Source of the DNA: Rhynchopus euleeides
Lineage: Eukaryota > Euglenozoa > Diplonemea > Diplonemida > Diplonemidae
NCBI GenBank assembly: GCA_963210315.1
Contig: OY723273.1
Location: 682,001-746,000, forward strand
Reading direction: 5' to 3'
DNA length: 64,000 bases
In this document: positions 51,529-61,600 of the stretch, piece after piece
Numbering within the stretch: the stretch's first letter is position 1
Layout: each line of letters opens with the position of its first letter
The notes under the pieces: model-generated
What the model was told of the DNA's origin: nothing
The model's database searches: none
What the model saw: the letters and a program-made list of their open reading frames with translations, nothing else
Made by a program: the position numbers and the translations under genes

Positions 51529-53635
51529 TCACAGGTCTTCGCGTCGTTGCCGCAGCTTTGACGCCTGCTGATCCGTGTTTCTGTCAATCTCACGAGCCAG
51601 GCAGATGTTGTGCCAATCCTGGTCTGATATCTTCACCGCCTGTGCAGTAGGGAGGAGGTGTGGGGTGCAGTGCAGGCACTCTCTGCTTCCTCCTCAAAGA
51701 AGGGTCCCTCAAACAAACCACTGGCACGTTTCAAGCACCCCTCCATCCCAACCTCCCCTCACAACGGCAGGCCCCAAGCCAACAGAAGGGGCAACTCTTG
51801 GGAAACCCTACCCAACTACAGAAAGGGGCGCCTGGGCCTGGTTTGAGGCACACACAGAACACAAATCAAAGTGCACCCACCCCCCCCCCACCCCCCTCCT
51901 CCAACAAACCCACAGTCAGCCATACCGCCGAAGCGTCGCTCAGCACCTCGGCAGGGGGGCCGGGAGATGCCAGGTCCTGGTCAGTGTCATGCTGGTACTG
52001 CTCGAAGCTTTCGTTGCTGTATGAGTCGCAGGGCGACAGCTCTTCGGCGTTTTCAAAGTCATCAAGGGAATAGTTGTCGTCATCGTCATCAGCAGCTGCG
52101 CTGGACGAACCGGAGGTGACGGTGGTGGACATGGTTGCGTTATGCGAAGGGGGTGCCTTTGGCGCCCCCCCCTCGGAGCTGCCCTCCTTCGCGTCCCTCG
52201 CCTGCTTCTTCTCCTTCTTCTCCTTTTTGCGCTTCCCCGATGCCGGGCGCGACTTCTTCGCACCTCTCGCGCCCTCCTTCGACTTCTTCCTCGACATGCT
52301 GTCCTTCCGGTTCCCAGACCTGCCGATCGGACGGTCCGCACCGCTATCGCTGTCACACCCGGCACCACCGACACTCCCACCCGTTGTGCGGAACACGATT
52401 TTCCCATTGGATGTGGAAGACGCCGGCGAGCAGCTTGCCTGCTGCGCCCCAGGGGCTGCCCCTTTGCCCCGCTTTTCATTCCCCGACGGCGTGGAGTTGA
52501 TGCTGTCATCCACCAGCAGGCAGCGCTGCGAGGGGAGGAGGTGTATCTCTAGGTCAGGCATCTGCCTGTCACGCTGCTTGCCACGGCTGTTCCCCCCGGC
52601 GCTCTCCGGATGGGCCCCCGAGCCCGCTGTGTCCTTCTTCTTGGAACTGCCACCAGCGGCACTGCGCCGCCTTGGCGACGCGTCATGCTTTGGAGAGGTC
52701 TCACGATTCTCCTTCCGGTTTAAATCCGTTGCCCACTGTGCGTAGGTCGCCTGGATATCCTTTGGGGAAAGACCTTCAACGGAAGGCGCTGGCAGCGAGG
52801 GTGCCCGCCCTGTGAAGAATTCGTCTATGAGCTCTGTGATGGAGGCACGCTTCTCGCTGTCGACGACGAGCATCCGGGCCACCATCGCGCTGAGCTTTGC
52901 GTACCTTTTGTGGAGCGGCTGGTATTTCCCGTCCGTCACCTTCTTCACGACGGCGAGAATGTTGCTGCCGTTGAAGGGCTTCTCCAAGGAGGCCAGCTCA
53001 TAGAGAACACAACCTGCACTCCACACATCCGCCTTGTTGGTGTACCCCTGGTTCTCGCAGATCTCCGGGGCGATGTAAAACGGAGTCCCGATGACCGTCT
53101 GCGCGACGCTCGATGCGGAGACGAGCTTGCTGATCCCAAAATCCGCAATCCGCAAGGTGTTGTCGCTGGTGAGGAATATGTTAGCCGGCTTCAGGTCTCT
53201 GTGTATGATTCCGATGCTGTGTATATACTTCATCCCCTGTGCCAGCTGGAAGGCCCAGAAGGCGAGTTCGCTCTGTTTGAAATGCGACCCGAGCTGTTTG
53301 CGTTTGTCGATCTGTTTCGAGAGATCCCCTTGGCTGCAGTGCTCCATCACAATGTTAAGAAACCCATCGGAGTCAACAAAATGGTCGATATACCCAACGA
53401 CGTTGCAGTGATCCAGAAGGCTGAGCACCTGCACTTCGTTAATCGCCCCCCGCATCTCGTCGTCCGGAAGATCTGCGACCTGCACCCGTTTGACAACGTA
53501 TATGCCTGGCGTCCCGCCTGCATCGACGTTGCCCTCACCTAGATATACCTGCCCGTAGCTGCCAGCCCCAATCGTCTGCAGTTTGGAGTACCGTGTCCAT
53601 GTTGCTGGGACCAGGGACACGCCACAGTCGTCCAT
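51529..53635 (-). CDS. NEK-family serine/threonine protein kinase, two exons (606 aa)
   Basis: Exon 1 is 53635-51926 (570 codons) and exon 2 is 51639-51529 (36 codons plus TGA). They are separated by a 286-base intron with donor GTATGG and acceptor TGCACAG; both junctions are in phase 0. Kinase motifs: glycine loop GAGSYGQVY near 22-30, VAIK-type lysine in YVVKRV near 49, HRDLKPANIFL near 144-154, ADFGISK near 162, GTPFYIAPE near 182-190, DVWSAGCVLYELA near 201. HRDLKPANIFL with GTPxYxAPE, and a kinase domain at the extreme N-terminus, fit NEKs, which act in cilia, basal bodies and mitosis. The C-terminal half is Ser/Lys-rich, with a polybasic stretch near 460-495 and an acidic patch DDDDDNYSLDDFENAEE near 530. 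The ATG follows GGCCCTGAG by five bases. Confidence 0.9.
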
Positions 53636-54128
53636 GTGACCTCAGGGCCACCCAGAAGCAAATGTTAAGTGTATAGGGGAGGGTGGGGGGGGGGGGGGGT
53701 GGGAGAAAAGGGAAAACAAGGTGGCTGTTATAGGCGCCTGGCACACAGGGCAAGTCGGGAAAGGGTGTGAGCGGGGAAATAGGGGGTGGGGGGATGGCCG
53801 GGCGATGTTAGTTGAAAGGGTGTGTGTATATGGATCCAGTTTTTTGTGCGCGCGCAAAAAGAATTACCCCCCCCCCCCTCCTCCCCTGTACCCCGCCACC
53901 CACACCCCCGCCCTTCCCCAAAAACCGCCACCTGTGAAGAGGTGGTGGGTGGGCGTTGGTGTGTGCTGTCGGAAGAACGAACGAAAGGCGTAAAACAAAC
54001 GGAAGGTCAAGGGTGAAGGGTGGTTGCCTCTGTGTGGGTTGGGTGTGTGTCCCCGGGGATAGCGATCAGGTGTTGACGAGGCAACAGAGCATTGTAGAGT
54101 GCTCTGCCTGACAGGCGCGCTCCGTATC
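53636..54128. other. Intergenic stretch with homopolymers
   Basis: G runs at 53687-53698, C run 53869-53878, a short GC alternation near 53847-53856. No gene. Confidence 0.45.
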
Positions 54129-54782
54129 TCAGCAGAGCTTCAAGATGTACCAGGTGAGCATCCCGCAACAGTCCACCACATGCCAGCCTTCATGCACTGC
54201 GCCATCGCGTGAGGGGTTTGAGCGGGCCCAGCTGACCCACTCCACTGAATCATCTGCGCTGAGCTGAAGGAGCGCTGGGTCGACAAGGAGTGCGGGTACT
54301 TCTTCTGGCAAGCGATGCGCAACCTCGATCCCACAGTGCAATACCACGGGGCATGCAGTCCAAGAGATGGGAGGGCTCAGGCCAGTTGTCGTCATGGGAC
54401 AGTAATTGACAAGCGAGCTGGGCCCGCTAACACGGGGGGGGATGTCCACAGGGCCATCGCCCCTGGACCCCCAGGAGGCCCCACCCGGAGGCCCCTCAAC
54501 GTACAGGGTGACGGTCGCCGCCACCGAAGTGCCCATTTGATTTATGTGAGATCGCAGGATGACAACAAGGCAGGGCAGGGGCTGGTTGGGGAGGGAGGGG
54601 AGGGGGGCTGGAAGCCAATCAAATGCCATCACTGCTGCATGCCGGCACGCCTCCTCTGCGGTTGCTGAATGATCAACGGAATGCTCTCGCCAAACGGTGC
54701 TGACAAGACAACAGCAGCCATGAAGCTGCAGCTGAAAACCCGTTTCCATCCCCCATTGATGTCGATGTAGCTCTAAAGACAT
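54129..54782 (-). CDS. Hypothetical protein (217 aa), uncertain
   Basis: ATG-started frame on the cluster's strand, ending TGA. The composition is mixed rather than low-complexity in the C-terminal half (EVAHRLPEEVPALLVDPALL, SADDSVEWVSWARSNP, GWHVVDCCGMLTWYILKLC). Third positions are less G/C-biased than in the firm genes. No domain, signal peptide or homology is recognised. It could be a gene fragment or chance. Confidence 0.3.
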   Translation of the reverse strand: MSLELHRHQWGMETGFQLQLHGCCCLVSTVWREHSVDHSATAEEACRHAAVMAFDWLPAPLPSLPNQPLPCLVVILRSHINQMGTSVAATVTLYVEGPPGGASWGSRGDGPVDIPPRVSGPSSLVNYCPMTTTGLSPPISWTACPVVLHCGIEVAHRLPEEVPALLVDPALLQLSADDSVEWVSWARSNPSRDGAVHEGWHVVDCCGMLTWYILKLC

Positions 54783-55123
54783 TCACTTCACCGCACTAAC
54801 ACGCGCACCAACCGCTTCTGGTTTTCGGCACAGCAGACTAAATACACCACAAGGGGGACACACCCTGTCGAACTGTGCCGTGTAGCACTCAATCTTAGTA
54901 GGCGACACATTTTCCTGCACGTCTGAGCGAAGGCCCCTCAAATGTGATTGAACCAGCCCGCATCGCTTGGGCTGCAGGGGGTCCCTTGATACAGGGCCCG
55001 ATGCCGCTATAGGGAGGGGGGTGGGTCGGGGGTGAGGGAGTGGGTGTGCTGGGGCACCCCTTCCCAGCCCCGCCCGTTTCTTTCGTTAGGTTTCATGCTG
55101 GCATGTTTTGGCGTCGCCTTTTT

Positions 55124-55428
55124 GTTACAGGGGGGGGGCGAATAGAATTACTAAGTAATACTATTCAAAATGACATGTTTGAAAAATTCCCAAATTTTGG
55201 GTTGGGCGCATTCCCCAGTACGTGGTATTCCACTCCACCGAAATCAAAAAAAAAGTTGATCGTGAACTGGCCTGAACCAGCGCAGTTCACGATCAACTTT
55301 TTTTTCGATTTCGGTGGAGTGGAATACCACTTACTGGGGAATGCGCCCAACCCAAAATTTGGGAATTTTTCAAACATGCCATTTTGAATAGTATTACTTA
55401 GTAATTCTATTCGCCCCCCCCCTGTAAC
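55124..55428. mobile_element. Near-perfect 305-bp palindrome (foldback element)
   Basis: 55124-55269 pairs with 55283-55428 (coordinate sum 110552), leaving a 13-base loop. The arms start GTTACAGGGGGGGG and are about 146 bases with very few mismatches. The arms contain A/T-rich and ordinary sequence, so this is not a simple repeat. No coding capacity. Best described as a hairpin MITE; RNA from it would be a long double-stranded hairpin. Confidence 0.85.
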
Positions 55429-56463
55429 CGGTTTACAAAATAAACAGAATTCCTTCTCATTTGCGGGTAAACCTGTTAGGCAATGCGCCCAGACCGGATG
55501 TGTATTTCGTTCACAGATCAAGAGAGACCCAGCGCCAATGTCTACCGCCATTGTCTCTGTGGACCGCAGGGCGATGCGGGGCAGCTGCCGATGCACCTTC
55601 TCGTATAACACAACATTTGTTGCTATGAAACGTGAGCCGCAAGCCCAAACTGGCGCAAGCGGAAAAGAGTGGAAAGAGAAAGGGGAGGTGGGGGGGGATG
55701 GGATGTGCGTGTGGGCTAGGAATGAAGAGGAAAGATGGTCAACAGCCATGTCAGGCTTTTCACCACTTGGTACATCGTTTGCTTTTTTGACTTCGTATTG
55801 TTTCCTTCGGTTTGTTCGGGGGGTGGGGTGGTTCGCTGGTCAGCTGCCACCTCTCCTGCACACGTCTGATCTGGGACAGACCAGTTGGCCGGCTTTGGGC
55901 ACTCTCGACACTGTTCAGCAGAACCTCAAAAGAAGTACAAAGGCAAAAATCGGGGCGACAACAGTGCGCCAACGCTAGTCATGCAGAGGCACAGATGCTG
56001 AGGATACGGAACAGAACGGAATCAACACAACCGAGTTGATGCACATCACGTTCTTGGTCGGAACGTGGTAAATCTTCCCCAGATTCTGCTGTTGATTTAT
56101 TTTCATGACTGGCCTAGGAAGCAGACTTGGAAGGACGGGGCTGCTTCGAATGACGACAGGCCCGCCCTTTGGCTACCCGAGGGAAATAGCAGATCTGACA
56201 CACCCATCACACATCCCAACCACACAAGGGGCTCCAGAAGGCATGAAAGCGGCGGCCAAACCACACAGGTCTGCAGGCCATCATGGTTCAGCATCGTGCA
56301 TCACCCTAGGCGTGCCGGAGGTGAAAAGGGTGGACTGTTTTGTTTTGGCACAGCAAATCACATTAGGCGCCAGTTTAGCATATCAGCGAATGGTGTAAAG
56401 TGGAAGGATACACAACTGCAAACACAGCGCAAAGGCGGGGGGGAGGGGGGGAAATAAAGCAGG
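55429..56463. other. Gene-free stretch
   Basis: No gene supported. Frames at 55538-55978 (+) and 56065-56457 (+) have no domain. Confidence 0.4.
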
Positions 56464-56675
56464 AAACTATCTGTGCCCCCCCCCCCCCCCGCTGGATCGT
56501 GAAGTGACAGCAATAAAACGAGACAACAATTTTGTTGGGACGCAGAACCCTCACTCTGTTGTGTGCGCACCACTCACCCGGCCTGATGAAAGTGGTGTGA
56601 GTAGGGTTTCGCCAAGATCCCAGCGGAAAGGCACAGAAAAGTTTCCCCCAAGTTGGCTACGCCGAACTAACAAAA
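56464..56675. mobile_element. Small mobile element of about 205 bp, copy 2
   Basis: Same order of blocks as 17825-18031: ACTATCTGTGCC, GCTGGATCGT, CAGCAA..AAAACGAGACAACAA, CCTGATGAA.GTGGTGTGAGT, AAAGGCACAGAAA, GTTGGCTACGCCGAACTAAC. It differs by a longer C run, single bases and small indels, so the copies are older than the retrotransposon pair. Confidence 0.8.
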
Positions 56676-56814
56676 GTAAAAAAAAACGGAAGCACATAAT
56701 TGGCCTCCTCTTCACTTCCTGGTGATGGCTGGCGGGGGGGTTGTGGGGGACCGAAACCTTACGCATAGGGCAGCCCCTCCGTGAGTTGAATTCTGGTTTT
56801 TTTTTGGGCAGTGC

Positions 56815-57265
56815 AGCCAGGTGTATTTCTAGTGGGGGATGAGGATGAGTCTTTTTGGCATCCGCCCTTTTTCCGGTTTTTTTCCAGCCAAAACCAGGTT
56901 TTTTTTCCAGCAAAAAACCGGTTTTTTCCAGCCAAAATCCCGGGTTTTTTCCAGCCAAGAGCCCAGACGTTCACTACCGTGGCCTCCGGCGGCTGGGGGG
57001 CTCCGCCCCCCAGACCCCCCTGTGGCGGATATCTCGTACCCATCAGGTCAGGGAATCCAACAGCTCCAGTAGCCTCAGGAGGACGCAGCCAACTCACACA
57101 GAATCTGTACGCCCACACTGAACAGATGTTCACTACCGTGGCCTCCGGCGGCTGGGGGGCTCCGCCCCCCAGAGCCCCCGTGTAGCGTGTGTCTGCCCGT
57201 CTAGTAACCGCAGCAAGTCCTTGGGCTGTTTCAGCTGTGGCATATCAGGGGGTTCGTCGGAATAA
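56815..57265 (+). repeat. Paired GC-rich repeat, locus E
   Basis: Units at about 56965-57027 and 57121-57185, spaced about 156 bases. The left end has CTAGTGGGGGATGAGGATGA and the right end has CGTCTAGTAACC, AAGTCCTTGGGC and GCTGTGGCATATC. These are the same outer blocks, inverted, as locus C, which defines a shared element. Confidence 0.85.
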
Positions 57266-58020
57266 CGGTCCCGAAAGCCGTTTTTTGGGGTTTTCCTCCA
57301 GCACCCGAGTATGGCGCGAGCGGGTGGAATCGTGGAAGGAACCTATTTGGTACAAGACCAAGGACCCCACACTGGGGAGGAGGGACATTGGGTAGCATTT
57401 TTAGCTGGAAAAAAGCGGGGATGAATCGGGGGTTTTTGGCTGGGAAGACCGGGGATTAAAAATACACCTGAGTGCAGCCACAGCCCCTGTGGGGCGGCAG
57501 GCCTCACTGCCCCGTTAATTGGACAAATCTGGCGAGCAGGGCGAGCAGGCAGGGAGGAAAGGGGGGGGGGGGAAAGGGGGGGCTAATTTTTCAGTTTTTT
57601 AGGGGGTGCGAAGGGGAAAAGGAGATGGGGGGGGGGTTGTTCATGCCACCACCCAGGCAGGAGGGGGGGTGGTGAGGGGGTATCGCAAGCAACACAGACC
57701 TGACTGTATAAAACACAGAAACAGATGCCATAGATAGACGACAAGAACAAGAAGAGCGGGGAGAAGGCCGGGCAGCTCCCGGCGGAACATACCCCCCCCC
57801 CCATCCCCCCGTGGCAACACGATACAGAGACGAAAGGCAGACGGGGAAAGGGAAAGGGGGGCGGGGGTGGCAGGGTGCGGTGATGAGTGCAGGCCCCACA
57901 CGCGCCATCAGATGGGGCGGCCATATCACTTGCGCCCCCACCCACCCACCCACCCACCCCCTCCCCTGCCCGTTGGTTCTACTTCAGGCAGCTTCGCTTA
58001 TTTTTTTGAAGGTGCTGTGC
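57266..58020. other. Gene-free stretch
   Basis: G runs at 57559-57571 and 57627-57638, C run 57790-57801, CCCA repeats at 57939-57959. No gene seen. Confidence 0.45.
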
Positions 58021-58021
58021 T

Positions 58022-58052
<31 letters not shown>

Positions 58053-58163
58053 GGAAGGCCAAAACTACAACGAGAAAGCGGACCCTCTCATGTGACGATT
58101 GATTTGGCCTGCGCTTGCATGGGAGCTTGTAGGGGGGCAGCACGTCAGCGGCACGGTGTCAAG

Positions 58164-58199
<36 letters not shown>
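58021..58199 (+). repeat. (GA)n tracts upstream of retrotransposon copy 2
   Basis: Two GA runs: 58023-58042, and 58167-58199. The second abuts the truncated 5' end of copy 2 with a two-base AG overlap shared by the element and the repeat. The sequence between them is ordinary. Confidence 0.9.
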
Positions 58200-58201
<2 letters not shown>

Positions 58202-58660
58202 GCGGCCCAGGCTGAACCCGCCGCAGATGAGACCGCGGCCCCTCCTCCTGCCGCCGGCGGGGGCGACGACGTTGACGACGAGAGCTCCGCCGACATGCTC
58301 TCAGCTGACGGGGAGGACGGTGCCCCGCGTGCGGACGCCAACGGCAAGCGGCGTCGGGTGGTCTCCGGGGGCGACGGGGCCGAAGAGGAGGACGACATCG
58401 ACGAGATGCTGGGGCAGCCTTCGTCGAAGGGCTGGGGGGAGCGCATCAGCTCTGCGGTGTCCGACGCGATGGACTACGTCTCCCCGATCCGCAAGAGGAA
58501 TGTGAGCATCCACATTCACCAATGGGGCGTCGGGTACAAGGCCACAATGAACACCCGCTGCCAGCTGTGCGAAGCGGTCGTGGGCAGGCAGTACACGCTG
58601 AAAAGCTGCGAGGGATGCAATCAGGTGGCATGCGCGAGCTGTGCAAACCTGCACAAGTGA
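58198..58660 (+). pseudogene. Truncated ORF1 of retrotransposon copy 2
   Basis: Only the last 154 codons of ORF1 remain (acidic segment plus the CQLC...CEGC...CASC zinc cluster), ending at the same TGA (58658-58660). The promoter region, 5' UTR and ORF1 start are lost, so the copy is presumably not autonomous. Confidence 0.9.
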
Positions 58661-61600
58661 CTTCCCACCCGGGATAAGCGACTCGCAGATGCTGCGTATC
58701 TGCGCCTCCCCACGCACGGGGACATCGAGACGAACCCAGGCCCCGCTATCACCCTGGCTTCCGTGAATGTGACGGCGCTGCTTCCTCACCTCGAGAAGAT
58801 CACGCTGATCCCTGCCGACATCGTCTGTCTACAAGAAACTGCCCTGACCAAGCACATGCAGGAAGAGGTATCGACGCACCTTTCCCAGGAGCGGATATGG
58901 TCCACGGCTTGGGGTGCACCCCGCGACGGCGTTAAAGGCAACCTTGTGAAAGGCACCAAAGGCGGAGTCGGCATCCTTGCGCGGAAGCCCGCCCCGCTCG
59001 TGCGCCTCTCCACCCCCACGACACTGGAACGTTTTGCAAGCGATGGCCGTTTTGTACACGCAAAGGTGGCAATCGGAGATGGTAGCTCCTTCCTGCACGT
59101 CCTATGCGTGTACGCCCCGTCGGGTCAGAAGCGGCGCAAGTCTGGGAAAACCTTCGCCGAACGGGAGCGACTCCTGCATGCGGTGCTGCTAGACTACGGC
59201 AGATGCTTGGGCGACGTACCGGTAGTGGTGATGGGCGACCTCAACACCGACAGGGATGCGTCGCCCACCCTCGCACATGCACTGGACAACTACTGGGCCG
59301 ATGCTGCGGCACTGGCCGCACAGGCCACCGGCACCACGCCCCCTTCAACCTTCACCTCCACTACATGCGAGGGGACACGTATCGACTACGCGCTGCTGAA
59401 CCCGATCGCAGCGCAGGCCCTTACGGCGTGCGATGTTCGGGACGTGGGAGTGCCGAACCACCTCTGCGTGACGATGACTCTCGACGTTCAGGTCTTCGAC
59501 CAGACGTGCCTCAAATACAGGGTCCCCAAGCAAATCCGCGTTCCTCGGGCCCCCCCCGGGGATACCACCGCGCCCCCTCCTACTCCATCCCTCTCGGGGT
59601 TCGAGGGAGCCCTGCGGCGGGGCGACCTTGACAATGCCTGGAAACTGCTCTGCGAAGCGTGCGAGACCTACCTCGTGCAATTGGCGGGACTTTCAGCTGG
59701 TGCCTCCCGCGCCTACATCGGCCGTGGGGATGTACGCGAGCCACGGAAGGTCCGCCTGTGTGCGAGGGAATCACGGGCACCGGATGGGCTGGGAGCCGCG
59801 TCCTGCCGTGAGCTGAAACTGCGCGCTGCCATCCGACGCCTAGAGGAGTTGGTGGGCGCCCGCATGCGTCTTGGCAACGGCCTGCTGCCATACGATGTTT
59901 CACGCTGCTGGGAGAAGTGCAGAACACTGGTATGTGAGCTGCCCACCAACCAGGATGTGCCGGCTGGCGGCCGGCGCGACGGTACCCCGCCCCTTGCGGT
60001 GCTCCAACGCCTCCTCCACGGGACGCGCGCGGAGTGCCGACGGATTCTCTCTGAGGTGGTGCACCAGCGCCGAGGCCTGCTCCGCGACGACTTCCGGAGA
60101 CGTTGCCGTGAGGATGCGAAGAGTGTCGTGGCGATGCTGAAGGGAGAGACGCCCAGCACTGCCGACACGGTGCGGCGACCGGACGGGACCTTCACCGCCA
60201 ACCTCGCTGAGATGGACAGCATCCTGCAAGGAGCCTGGGACAGCATCCTGCGGCTGTACCCTGATCGCGTTGGGGAACCCGAATTTGCGCCGTTCATGGA
60301 GCGCTTCGGGAAATACGTACACCACACTCCGATGACTATATCCGACATCACGGGGTCAGACCTCATCGCGCTGGCACAGATGAAGCTAGCGAAGTCCAAG
60401 TCGGGCACCTGCGGCGTCGACGGCTGGAGACTGGAAGAGGTTGCACTTCTGCCGGTGGGGCTAATGGATGGGTTTGCAGCCCTCTTCAACAGCATCGAGC
60501 GTACCGGCTCTTGGCCCGAGGCGCTGAGAACCGCACTGGTGACGCTCATCCCCAAGGGCGAATACGCTGGCGACCCGCTCGGACTTCGGCCCATCACGGT
60601 CACGAGCCTGGTGTACCGCATATGGGCCTGCCGCCGTCTGCAGGATGTTGTCGTATGGCAGGAGGGCTGGATTGACCCCTCTCAACACGGCTTCCGCCCC
60701 GGCCACCGCGCCGACGACGCGCTGATGGACCTCACGACCCAGATTGAGGAAACGCTCCTGGACAAGGACACCTCGATCTACCTCCTGGCGCTCGACTTCT
60801 CGAAATGTTTCGACAGGGTACCCCAGCGCTTAGTCCTGGAGCTGGCGCGTGCAATGGGGCTGCACGAGCGCATCCTCCGGCCGCTGGAAGCGATGTACTC
60901 GCGCCTCCGCCGTCGCTTCAAGACCCCACTCGGAGTGGGGGGGGAGTTCGATGTGACGAACGGAATTCTTCAGGGCTGCCCATTGTCGGTCGTCCTCATC
61001 AACGCGCTGCTCTCCGTCCTGGTGAAAGCGATCCAGGAAGAGAGCGGGGGGGCCCTCAGCATATCGTACGCGGATGACGCCACTATCATCTCGCGTGTCT
61101 CTGAGGCGCTGACACAACGTGGCGCGGACATCACGGGCGAGTTCTGCGCAATAACGGGAATGCGCCTAAACGAAAAGAAGACCATTGCCATGGGCGTGCA
61201 TCGCGTGGACCCCTCCTCTGGCGCACGCCCTCGATATGTCGGCACCATCGCTGTAAATGGGGCCACCTTCCCCACCAAAACCGCCTCACCTGCACTAGGC
61301 GTGCGCGTCTGTGTGTCACCAGCGTTCATAGACCGCGGCGACGACGGACGGGCGAGTAAAGCGCATGCCCCCTTACGCCGCCTGGGCAGCTCGCCTGCGA
61401 CCTTTGAGCAGCGACACGGCCTGATTGCTGGCGCAGTCATGCCCCGAGCGATCTTCGGTGGCTGGTATGCGCCCATTGACCACCGGGTCCTCCGCGACCT
61501 AGAGACCCGAGCCTCAAACTGCCTATACGGTGACCGCCATCCCTCCCGCAGCACCGCAGCGGCCCTCTCCATTGCCTCGAAGGGACACCTCCTTCACCCA

